Of a stretch of DNA of 41,828 bases, positions 25,053 through 30,279 are shown piece by piece. The notes below the pieces were generated by a model. The model had not been told where the DNA came from. It saw nothing but the letters and a program-made list of their open reading frames with translations, and made no database searches. Source of the DNA: a virus; IMG/VR virus record IMGVR_UViG_3300042939_000601, positions 1 through 41,828 of that record; one strand, 5' to 3'. Position 1 is the first letter of the stretch, and each line of letters opens with the position of its first letter. A program made the translations under genes and the position numbers.

Positions 25053-25592
25053 CTACCCTTGGCCTAGTCGTTTGGTCGTTTGTTCCAAAAGGCTTTTCAA
25101 CAGCGGACTGTGCAGTACTGGCTGTGGCTTTTTCATTTCCGCCTCTTGTCGCTCTTTCAAAGAGTCATATCGTTGTCGGAACTGCGCTCTGAATGTGGGT
25201 ACGTCTTCAAGCTTTGTTGTAAACCATTCAGACAGCATTGTCCCAAGGGCTTTTTCTGCCGCCGGGTTTTTGCGCTGTAGTTCCTGCCGGCAAAGTTCTT
25301 GCTGGTAGTAGCCGTAGCGCCTGGCTATCGTCACCCAGTCGTCCCAGGCTTCGGCCCAGCTTGAGTTGGCTGGAGTCCTGAGTTCCGCCAGGGCTTCCCA
25401 CATATCCGCCACCTTCGGGAACTTCCCATACACTTTTCTTGTCAGTAGGACTCTGGCTGCCTCTGCTAGCTCCTGTGGCTCGATGCCTTTGAACTGGTCG
25501 TACCAAACGGCCCGACGCTCCGGCGTGATAACCACGTCCAGGTCTGCTCCGATGTACGTTAAAATGTCGTGTATTTGTAACTCGGTTGCCAT
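25053..25592 (-). CDS. Helicase-loader-like protein (G39P-type N-terminus)
   Basis: 179 residues. The N-terminal 75 (ILTYIGADLDVVITPERRAVWYDQFKGIEPQELAEAARVLL, then FPKVADMWEAL) fit the helical fold of the SPP1 G39P group, which loads or inhibits a replicative helicase. The C-terminal part is charged and could bind helicase or primase. It starts at the stop of the initiator gene. No helicase is encoded in the window, so the partner would be host DnaB. Confidence 0.6.
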   Translation of the reverse strand: MATELQIHDILTYIGADLDVVITPERRAVWYDQFKGIEPQELAEAARVLLTRKVYGKFPKVADMWEALAELRTPANSSWAEAWDDWVTIARRYGYYQQELCRQELQRKNPAAEKALGTMLSEWFTTKLEDVPTFRAQFRQRYDSLKERQEAEMKKPQPVLHSPLLKSLLEQTTKRLGQG

Positions 25593-26440
25593 TAGCTGTT
25601 TCCTTGCCTCATTAGGTTTAGAAGTTCTTCCCTGGCTGCCATGTTTTGCTCAAACGATGACCCATTGTTCCCTCTGTCTGGCTTCAGGGGGATATTTGGA
25701 TTCAGTCCCCTCCATCCCTGGGCGATTGCCCGTTCAACGAGCCTGGCGTAGTCCTGTGGCTTCTCCCGGTAGTCTTCAACCTCGGTCTGGTAGCTCTCAA
25801 GAAGTTTTGGATGGCCGCTCGATGCTCGGTACTTGACCCATCGCTCCAGTGCCGCCAGTTGTCCCGGCGACCAGTGCCCTATGGTTGGGAAGTCTTCCGC
25901 CTTGAATGTTTTGTATTTGCTTTGCGCTCTCTTCTCTTCTTTCTTATCTTCTCTCTTCTTATCTTCTCTTATCTGGCATGGCTTTGCATCGACTTGCATC
26001 GGCTTGCATTCGTTTGCATCTTCCACTTCCTGCGGCTTGCCCCAACGTGCTGAAGCTGCTGCTTTTCTTTTCTCTGAAAGCCCTAACTGCTGGGCTCGGC
26101 GCTCCCCGATTTCCTCGTCAACCCTTGGTGAGCAAAGGTACTCTCCGTCGAAAACAAGCAGGCCTACGCTCGTCAAATGCTCCACGTATGCATTCAGTTT
26201 CGTTTGCTCACATTTGAATAAAGTTGCATAGGTTTGCATCCGTTTGCATGGATTTGCATTTTTCGTGCTTTGTTCCCCTGGTGCGGTCCAGGGCAGTTTA
26301 TGTTCCTCGGCTCGGTACAGAAGTTCAATGAGCCAAACAAAAACGCCGTACCCTTCCGCTCCGTGCTCCGCCACGAATCCGGCCATTTTGAATCCGCTCC
26401 TGCTGTCCAGGTCCCACTTTATCCAGTTCTCTCTTTTCAT
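25592..26440 (-). CDS. Replication initiator (Lin1244/DUF4373, O-like)
   Basis: 282 residues from an ATG at 26440 that forms an ATGA overlap with the preceding gene; a start 32 codons earlier would lie in that gene. The N-terminal winged-helix region WIKWDLDSRSGFKMAGFVAEHGAEGYGVFVWLIELLY is the Lin1244/Lin1753-like domain of initiators. A lysine/glutamate-rich linker (REDKKREDKKEEKR) separates it from a helical C-terminus that may bind loader or helicase. Two arrays of 10-bp repeats lie inside the gene, as the lambda origin lies inside gene O. Confidence 0.75.
   Translation of the reverse strand: MKRENWIKWDLDSRSGFKMAGFVAEHGAEGYGVFVWLIELLYRAEEHKLPWTAPGEQSTKNANPCKRMQTYATLFKCEQTKLNAYVEHLTSVGLLVFDGEYLCSPRVDEEIGERRAQQLGLSEKRKAAASARWGKPQEVEDANECKPMQVDAKPCQIREDKKREDKKEEKRAQSKYKTFKAEDFPTIGHWSPGQLAALERWVKYRASSGHPKLLESYQTEVEDYREKPQDYARLVERAIAQGWRGLNPNIPLKPDRGNNGSSFEQNMAAREELLNLMRQGNS
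25926..25972 (-). other. Purine-rich tract beside iterons (possible unwinding element)
   Basis: On the - strand this segment is nearly all A and G, with repeats of AGAGAAGATAAGA. It encodes the REDKKREDKKEEKR linker. It lies immediately on the far side of the iteron array at 25984-26019. The lambda origin also has an A-rich, purine-biased stretch next to its iterons. Assigned by analogy. Confidence 0.5.
25984..26019 (-). repeat. Iteron array A in initiator gene
   Basis: Four copies of TTGCAT (+ strand) at 25984, 25994, 26004 and 26014, exactly 10 bases apart, so all lie on one helix face; a fifth partial GCAT is at 25976-25979. The codons fall in different phases across the copies, so the repeat is selected as DNA rather than as a peptide. 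Likely binding sites for the initiator encoded here. Confidence 0.75.
26224..26259 (-). repeat. Iteron array B in initiator gene
   Basis: Four copies of TTGCAT (+ strand) at 26224, 26234, 26244 and 26254, again exactly 10 bases apart; most copies extend to TTTGCAT. Same unit and spacing as array A, 240 bases away, which is 24 helical turns at that period. The two arrays could be brought together by looping. Confidence 0.75.
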
Positions 26441-26655
26441 GCTTGGCCCTCGGTTGTTGGCTTGGCCGATGGTCGTCCTGCCATCAGCCAGTCCCATACT
26501 GCGTCCCTGCTGTATCTTCGTATCCGGTGGCTGCACTTGATTGTCGGGAGGCCTGCCTTTTCCCAGTTCCCGATAGTCCTGTGGCTAACGCTCAAAAGCT
26601 TTGCTAGCTCTTGTCTTGTAAGTATTTGCTTGTCTTGCTCTTCGTGCTCCTGCAT
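26437..26655 (-). CDS. Excisionase/MerR-like helix-turn-helix protein
   Basis: 72 residues. ILTRQELAKLLSVSHRTIGNWEKAGLPTIKCSHRIRRYSRDAVWDWL is the winged helix-turn-helix of excisionase-type proteins (HTH_17). A proper AGGAG site precedes it. No integrase exists here, so it more probably regulates or helps initiation at the origin next door. It overlaps the initiator gene by four bases. Confidence 0.75.
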   Translation of the reverse strand: MQEHEEQDKQILTRQELAKLLSVSHRTIGNWEKAGLPTIKCSHRIRRYSRDAVWDWLMAGRPSAKPTTEGQA

Positions 26656-26726
26656 TTGCCGCTCCTGTCGTCAATAGTCCGTTGGAGGCGCCATTGTGCC
26701 TGTCTTTGCCGTAAAAGTCTTGTAAA

Positions 26727-26960
26727 TTATTCGAACCGCCGTTTTTTCCCTCTAACTGCCTGATAAACTTTGCGGCTGTGCTCTCGCAGCTTGGTTCTGA
26801 TTTGTTCCTCAAGCTCCGGGGATAGCTTGCTTCCGTCGAGGTAGTATCTCAAAAGGCTCGGGGTCATCCCTACTTGGTCGGCGATGTATTGGAGCTTTAG
26901 GCCGTGGTCCTTCAGAAAGGCTCGTAGTTTCTTTTGGGTCTCGTCATTCATATTGCTCAC
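26727..26960 (-). CDS. Cro/CI-like helix-turn-helix regulator
   Basis: 77 residues if started at GTG 26960, or 74 from the ATG at 26951. The N-terminal half (KKLRAFLKDHGLKLQYIADQVGMTPSLLRYYLDGS) is a lambda-repressor-like helix-turn-helix; the C-terminus is very basic. First gene of the leftward arm, beside the divergent promoters, so it is a good candidate for the switch protein controlling both arms. It lacks a dimerisation or cleavage domain. Confidence 0.75.
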   Translation of the reverse strand: MSNMNDETQKKLRAFLKDHGLKLQYIADQVGMTPSLLRYYLDGSKLSPELEEQIRTKLREHSRKVYQAVRGKKRRFE

Positions 26961-26981
26961 TTAACTAATACTTCTGGCTCA

Positions 26982-27010
26982 ACTTTATTTTTTTTTGCGT
27001 TTTTTGGCAA
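26982..27010 (-). promoter_or_regulatory. Leftward promoter candidate
   Basis: On the - strand TTGCCA (27010-27005) is followed after exactly 17 bases by TAAAGT (26987-26982). The spacer is A-rich. Transcription would start about 15 bases before the regulator gene and could feed the whole leftward replication and modification operon. Confidence 0.5.
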
Positions 27011-27028
27011 TCTCTGGAGCTTCGTCGG

Positions 27029-27058
27029 TTGCTTATTTACCTTTATTGACGTCTAATG
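27029..27058 (+). promoter_or_regulatory. Rightward cassette promoter, copy 1
   Basis: TTGCTT (27029-27034), 17 bases, TCTAAT (27052-27057), inside the 13-base block TTGACGTCTAATG (27046-27058) found identically before two other right-arm genes. The -10 is one base from TATAAT. TTGACG itself could act as a -35 or as an activator/extended -10 element. Confidence 0.65.
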
Positions 27059-27065
27059 TCCTTAT

Positions 27066-27091
27066 CGAGCAAGTGGGTTGCTCGTTTTTTT
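27066..27091 (+). promoter_or_regulatory. 5' leader hairpin, copy 1 (with T-run)
   Basis: Perfect 7-bp stem CGAGCAA/TTGCTCG (27066-27072, 27078-27084) with loop GTGGG, followed by seven T. Placed just after the expected transcription start. Loop identical to copies 2 and 3 while the stem bases differ but still pair. With the T-run this copy also fits an intrinsic terminator, so it may act as an attenuator. Confidence 0.7.
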
Positions 27092-27101
27092 GGAGGCTAC
27101 T

Positions 27102-27326
27102 ATGTCAAAGTTCGATGCAAATTTCCGGCGCTACTGGGTTACTGATGCTAAAGAAATCCGAGCAAAGTTCTCGGTTGCCACTATGGCTAATGCCCATCTC
27201 GATGTTCTTCGGGAGGCTGAGTCCCAAAAGCGTTTGATGAACGCAGTTCTTCTCTGCACTCCGTTCGGTACCTACCTGGAGGAGCTTGCGCTGTACGAGG
27301 GTCCGATTTCCAAAATGGGGCAGTAG
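27102..27326 (+). CDS. Unknown first gene of rightward arm
   Basis: 74 residues (MSKFDANFRRYWVTDAKEIR...), no family recognised. The ATG at 27102 has GGAGG in front; an in-frame start eight codons earlier falls in the leader hairpin's T-run. The protein is charged and probably helical (TMANAHLDVLREAESQKRLM), with no membrane segment. Being first after the switch promoter suggests an early regulatory or host-takeover role, which is inference only. Confidence 0.7.
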   Translation: MSKFDANFRRYWVTDAKEIRAKFSVATMANAHLDVLREAESQKRLMNAVLLCTPFGTYLEELALYEGPISKMGQ

Positions 27327-27328
27327 TC

Positions 27329-27386
27329 CCCATCGTTGCGTCACGCAACGTGTATCGCCTACGGGCGATAGACACTGCGTGATGGG
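27329..27386 (+). ncRNA. Three-way-junction leader RNA candidate
   Basis: Closing helix CCCATC/GATGGG (27329-27334, 27381-27386) encloses two hairpins. One is GTTGCG-TCA-CGCAAC (27335-27349). The other is TATCGCC-TACG-GGCGATA (27353-27370), capped by a UNCG-type tetraloop and extended by GTG/CAC (27350-27352, 27373-27375). TCACGCA (27341-27347) can instead pair with TGCGTGA (27376-27382), which would break the closing helix. Lies between the first right-arm gene and the DUF932 gene. No T-run follows. I do not match it to a known riboswitch. Confidence 0.6.
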
Positions 27387-27468
27387 CTCCGGTTTGTTGC
27401 GTAGTATTAACTTCCCTGGTCGGTGTGGGCGTTTGGCTCGGTCGGTTGGGGCTTTCTAAAGGCATGTT
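27387..27468 (+). other. Rest of leader before DUF932 gene
   Basis: Non-coding, G/T-rich (GGTCGGTGTGGGCG...). Contains a second TTGCGT (27397-27402) that could compete for the ACGCAA of the leader hairpin, and AAGG before the ATG at 27469. No promoter of the cassette type is present, so the DUF932 gene is probably read from the promoter at 27029. Confidence 0.45.
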
Positions 27469-28524
27469 ATGAAGACTGGTAAATCCCTTGTTGAGTTGGC
27501 TGCGGAGCTTGAGCGTCAGAAAGAGCTTGCTCGTGACTACATCGCTCCCTCTGGCGTTATCTCGATGACCGGCAACGGTAGCAACGAGTTGCTGATTCCT
27601 GTCGGCGGTGAGGTGCGGTCGTTTGCGGCTACCGAAATCGCCCACGACCAAATTGCCGAGTTCACCGGCATCCCAACCAAGTACTACCGGCGTTTGCGTG
27701 AGGAGATGCCGTCTTTGCTGGCCGACAACGTCAATTCGTGGCTGCTCAAAAATGGCGGTCATCGGATGGTGCGCACTATGGACAACTCCGTTCGTGCGTT
27801 TTTGTCCGATAGGTATCGACCTCTCGACAACGCCGACCTTGCTGAGGTCGCTCTGCCTGCTCTTTTGGAGAGCGGCTGCCGTATCGAGTCCTGCGAGGTC
27901 ACGGACAGGCGTCTCTACCTCAAGGCCGTTACGGACCGGCTTCAGTTTGAGGTTAAGAAGGGCGATGTTGTCCAGGCTGGCATTGTAATCTCCAACTCGG
28001 AGGTTGGGATGGGTGCCCTGACGGTTGAGCCTCTGCTGTACCGTCTCGTCTGCACTAACGGCATGATCGTAAACGACGCTAAGATGCGCCGGACCCACGT
28101 TGGTCGGGGTAGCGGGCAGTTCGAAGGTGTCTCTGAGTTCTTCCGGGACGCCACTCGTGAAGCTGACGACCGTGCGTTCTGGATGAAGGTCCGGGACGTC
28201 ATTGGCGCTGCCTTCTCGACGATGGGCTTTGAGAAGTTTGTCCAGAAGTTTGCGGCTAGTGCCGCCGACAAAATCGAGGGCGACCCCATGAAGGTCGTCG
28301 AGGTTGCGCAGAAGCAGTGGTCGCTGTCGGATGGCGAGCGTAACAGCGTACTGAAGCATCTGCTCATCGACGGCGATTTGAGTCGCTTCGGTCTGGCCAA
28401 TGCCGTGACTCGGACGGCCCAGGACGTAGAGAGCTACGACCGGGCAACCGAGTTGGAGCGTTTGGGTGGTATGGTGATTGAGTTGCCTAAGCGTGACTGG
28501 TCGGTCATCGCTGCCGCTGCGTAG
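27469..28524 (+). CDS. DUF932 / phage-plasmid-like protein
   Basis: 351 residues. It shows the DUF932 pattern: FAATEIAHDQIAEFTGIPTKYYRRL, LLADNVNSWL, VRTMDNSVRAFLSDRYRPLDNADL, GIVISNSEVGMGALTVEPLLYRLVCTNGM and RTHVG. The family is widespread on phages and plasmids with no settled biochemical role; early expression is usual. AAGG lies before the ATG. The gene is framed by a structured leader and two terminators. Confidence 0.85.
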   Translation: MKTGKSLVELAAELERQKELARDYIAPSGVISMTGNGSNELLIPVGGEVRSFAATEIAHDQIAEFTGIPTKYYRRLREEMPSLLADNVNSWLLKNGGHRMVRTMDNSVRAFLSDRYRPLDNADLAEVALPALLESGCRIESCEVTDRRLYLKAVTDRLQFEVKKGDVVQAGIVISNSEVGMGALTVEPLLYRLVCTNGMIVNDAKMRRTHVGRGSGQFEGVSEFFRDATREADDRAFWMKVRDVIGAAFSTMGFEKFVQKFAASAADKIEGDPMKVVEVAQKQWSLSDGERNSVLKHLLIDGDLSRFGLANAVTRTAQDVESYDRATELERLGGMVIELPKRDWSVIAAAA

Positions 28525-28533
28525 GCCACTTCG

Positions 28534-28564
28534 GGGGAGGGCTGCTTGTCGGCTCTCCCCTTTT
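28534..28564 (+). terminator. Terminator after DUF932 gene
   Basis: GGGGAGGGC pairs with GCTCTCCCC (one G-U pair) around a nine-base loop and is followed by TTTT. Begins ten bases after the stop. Confidence 0.8.
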
Positions 28565-28579
28565 GTAACTGATTGAATT

Positions 28580-28601
28580 AGCTGGCCTAGGCCGGCTTTT
28601 T
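28580..28601 (+). terminator. Second terminator, GAATTAGCTGGC type
   Basis: AGCTGGCC/GGCCGGCT stem with a two-base loop, then TTTTT. The preceding bases GATTGAATTAGCTGGC recur at the terminator at 29227, so terminator plus next promoter form a duplicated block. Confidence 0.8.
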
Positions 28602-28632
28602 GCGTTTTTTTGCAAAATCGGACCGGTTGGGC

Positions 28633-28663
28633 TTGCCTATTTGACCCTTGTTGACGTCTAATG
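28633..28663 (+). promoter_or_regulatory. Rightward cassette promoter, copy 2
   Basis: TTGCCT (28633-28638), 18 bases, TCTAAT (28657-28662), with the shared TTGACGTCTAATG at 28651-28663. Lies after two terminators and so starts a new transcription unit. Confidence 0.65.
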
Positions 28664-28672
28664 ACCTTATTG

Positions 28673-28691
28673 AGCCCGAGTGGGTCGGGCT
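28673..28691 (+). promoter_or_regulatory. 5' leader hairpin, copy 2
   Basis: 7-bp stem AGCCCGA/TCGGGCT around loop GTGGG. Compared with copies 1 and 3, both sides of the stem have changed together while the loop has not. No T-run follows, so this copy is not a terminator. Confidence 0.7.
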
Positions 28692-28707
28692 GTTAAATGG
28701 AGGCAAA

Positions 28708-28860
28708 ATGAAAAAGTCAAATCAAAGAATCGCTGCTGAAAAAGCTGCCGCTGCTTCTGGCAAGTCTCTTGTGTACGTCAACTGGTTTGCAGCTCAGATG
28801 GTTGCAGCCGGGATGTTCTCTTCGCAAGTCGCCGCCCTTGAGTATATCGCTTCTTTGTAG
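28708..28860 (+). CDS. Unknown 50-residue protein
   Basis: Starts MKKSNQRIAAEKAAAASG at the ATG behind TGGAGGC; a longer reading would begin inside the promoter. Ala-rich, helical, ending SQVAALEYIASL. It may be a small DNA- or protein-binding factor. Real because promoter, hairpin and ribosome site all point at this start. Confidence 0.65.
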   Translation: MKKSNQRIAAEKAAAASGKSLVYVNWFAAQMVAAGMFSSQVAALEYIASL

Positions 28861-28872
28861 TCGGAGGTCGCC

Positions 28873-29145
28873 ATGAAAGTTTCCGTAGTTCTCCCAGTGC
28901 TCTCTTCCCTTGGCAAGTCCGGCAAAAAGGCCGAGTTGCGTCAGCAGTTCATCGAGTGGTCCCTTGGCTTCTATGGCTGCTGCAAAGGCGATGCGATTCA
29001 GGCCGCCGATAGCAGCGACTTCGACCTGCTCAAAATAGCCGATGAGCTTCTCGCTCTTGGCCAGGTCGACGAGGCTGCGGTCTATTTGCGCTACACGGTT
29101 GCTCGGGGTGTTGCTCGGCGTGTAGCCGGTCCCGTTAGGGCTTAG
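28873..29145 (+). CDS. Unknown 90-residue protein
   Basis: Begins MKVSVVLPVLSSLGKSGKKAEL after a GGAGG site, 12 bases past the previous stop, so it shares the promoter at 28633. Predicted alpha-helical, with a possible helix pair FDLLKIADELLALGQVDEAAVYL and a basic C-terminus. Not recognised. Confidence 0.65.
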   Translation: MKVSVVLPVLSSLGKSGKKAELRQQFIEWSLGFYGCCKGDAIQAADSSDFDLLKIADELLALGQVDEAAVYLRYTVARGVARRVAGPVRA

Positions 29146-29152
29146 TCGCCTC

Positions 29153-29180
29153 GGTGCCGACCGGAGTCCCGGTCGGCGCC
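29153..29180 (+). terminator. Strong 12-bp hairpin, possible terminator
   Basis: GGTGCCGACCGG pairs with CCGGTCGGCGCC (one G-U) around AGTC. The T-rich stretch GTTTTGTTTT starts only about 12 bases later, so termination may be weak; the hairpin may protect the mRNA 3' end. Confidence 0.5.
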
Positions 29181-29226
29181 AATGGGCCAACGTTTTGTTT
29201 TAGCTGCATAAATAACCGATTGAATT

Positions 29227-29257
29227 AGCTGGCTTCATGCCGGCTTTTGCTTTTTTT
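29227..29257 (+). terminator. Terminator, GAATTAGCTGGC type
   Basis: AGCTGGC/GCCGGCT stem with loop TTCAT, followed by TTTT GC and seven T. Preceded by GATTGAATT as at 28571-28579. Confidence 0.8.
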
Positions 29258-29280
29258 GGCAAAATAATGACGATTATCCG

Positions 29281-29311
29281 TTGCGTTGCTGACTCCGGTT
29301 GACGTCTAATG
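29281..29311 (+). promoter_or_regulatory. Rightward cassette promoter, copy 3
   Basis: TTGCGT (29281-29286), 18 bases, TCTAAT (29305-29310), with TTGACGTCTAATG at 29299-29311. Confidence 0.65.
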
Positions 29312-29319
29312 ATTGAAGT

Positions 29320-29342
29320 GAGGGGCAAGTGGGTTGCCGCTC
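29320..29342 (+). promoter_or_regulatory. 5' leader hairpin, copy 3
   Basis: GAG-G-GGCAA pairs with TTGCC-G-CTC with one G/G mismatch, around loop GTGGG. Stem sequence partly differs from copies 1 and 2; loop is the same. The block AAATGGAGGC follows 12 or so bases later, as in copy 2. Confidence 0.65.
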
Positions 29343-29363
29343 TCAAAGCAAATGGAGGCTAAT

Positions 29364-29759
29364 ATGAAAATCAAGTCGCAGTCGGTTTCGTCTTACAATT
29401 ACCTGGCGCAAAAAGGCGCCAACATCTGCCGGTCTTTCGTGCCTGTGTCGGCAAATGGCACTTCGCTCAAAGGCTTGGTCAACGTCACTTACGACACTTT
29501 GGTTGCTGTGTTTGGTGAGCCAACTTTTGTTAGCCAGTACCAGGACGACAAGGTGACTTGCTCCTGGGAGCTTGTCTTGGCCGAGGGTGGAAACGGTCAT
29601 CCAGTCGTTGCCACCATCTACGATTGGAAGGTGTACGGACCGACTCCCAAGGGCCCTTACGAGTGGCACGTTGGTGGGTTTTCCTCGATGGCTGTCTACT
29701 CGGTTCAGGCTGCCATCGCTCAGTACGAGGCAAAGCGTGATGGGTTCTTTGCGGTCTAG
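29364..29759 (+). CDS. Conserved phage protein, function unknown
   Basis: 131 residues from the ATG at 29364 behind ATGGAGGC. Central region VNVTYDTLVAVFGEPTFV, KVTCSWEL and VVATIYDWK...YEWHVGG is a pattern I associate with hypothetical proteins of phages and plasmids. Probably a small alpha/beta fold; C-terminal helix VQAAIAQYEAKRD. No catalytic motif visible. Likely highly expressed from its own promoter. Confidence 0.7.
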   Translation: MKIKSQSVSSYNYLAQKGANICRSFVPVSANGTSLKGLVNVTYDTLVAVFGEPTFVSQYQDDKVTCSWELVLAEGGNGHPVVATIYDWKVYGPTPKGPYEWHVGGFSSMAVYSVQAAIAQYEAKRDGFFAV

Positions 29760-29766
29760 TTGTCTG

Positions 29767-29786
29767 GGCGGAGCTTCGGCTCCGCC
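29767..29786 (+). terminator. UUCG-capped hairpin between genes
   Basis: GGCGGAGC-TTCG-GCTCCGCC, a perfect 8-bp stem with the extra-stable tetraloop. Followed by ATTCTTT, only a poor T-run, and then the next ribosome site, so it may be a weak terminator or an mRNA-stability element. Confidence 0.55.
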
Positions 29787-29803
29787 ATTCTTTCGGAGGT
29801 CTT

Positions 29804-30088
29804 ATGTTTCGTGGTTTGCAAGTCGTATCTGGTCGGTTTAAGCCAGAGGTTCGTGGTGCTGAGTGGTTTTTGGTTAAGGCTCCTTTTGGGCTTTGCGTGT
29901 TTGAGTCCGGTCATTACGATTCCCTTCGGGAAATTAAAGAGATGATGGGCGACGACTATCTGGCCGGTCGGCGGGTAGTTGGGTTGGCGTTCAGGTTGGC
30001 TGTGCCGGGGACCCTATCCGCCACGCCTTGGCGATGGGTCGATGGTAGCTGGTCAGTTCGTTTAGCTCGTTGTGGGAGGTCGGTATGA
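29804..30088 (+). CDS. Unknown 94-residue protein
   Basis: Starts MFRGLQVVSGRFKPEVRGAE after a CGGAGG site. Mixed composition with a possible beta sheet (EWFLVKAPFGLCVFES) and an acidic helix (SLREIKEMMGDDY); the C-terminal 35 residues are Arg/Trp-rich. Not recognised. ATGA overlap with the next gene. Confidence 0.6.
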   Translation: MFRGLQVVSGRFKPEVRGAEWFLVKAPFGLCVFESGHYDSLREIKEMMGDDYLAGRRVVGLAFRLAVPGTLSATPWRWVDGSWSVRLARCGRSV

Positions 30089-30279
30089 GTGGTGATGAAA
30101 AGAGGCGTAGTGAGGCTGCGGCTACAAGTGCTGCTGTGGCTTTGGAGTTGGTTCGCAAGATGGTTGCTTATGAGGTCGCTATTGACGCCAAGGAGGAGCA
30201 AACTCCGGCAGAGCAACGCCACGTTGCGTTCCTTCGGGCTTTGCGGACGTCTAGTTTGTTCGGGGAGGAGGTCGTATGA
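30085..30279 (+). CDS. Unknown 64-residue helical protein
   Basis: MSGDEKRRSEAAATSAAVALELVRKMVAYEV..., a helical, charged protein starting on the ATGA overlap with the previous stop. A start five codons earlier exists but has no ribosome site. Overlaps the transglycosylase gene by four bases, so it may help its expression by coupling. Function unknown. Confidence 0.6.
   Translation: MSGDEKRRSEAAATSAAVALELVRKMVAYEVAIDAKEEQTPAEQRHVAFLRALRTSSLFGEEVV

Larger units (their letters stand above)
26961..27101. promoter_or_regulatory. Divergent control region between the two arms
   Basis: Non-coding. It holds a leftward promoter candidate, a rightward promoter with the repeated TTGACGTCTAATG element and a 5' hairpin ending in seven T. 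T-rich sequence (TTTTTTGCGTTTTTTGGCAA) resembles sequence before the other two copies of the rightward promoter. The helix-turn-helix protein at 26727-26960 probably binds here, though no clear operator palindrome is visible. Confidence 0.65.

Noticed and set aside
26437-26655. Evidence for a temperate integrating phage from the excisionase-like gene
   Set aside because: Helix-turn-helix proteins of this type have many roles, and no integrase, resolvase-type recombinase or attachment site was found.
27187-28359. 390-codon frame antisense to the DUF932 gene
   Set aside because: No ribosome site and no family features. The sense frame is a clear DUF932 protein, and the antisense frame follows from its codon bias.
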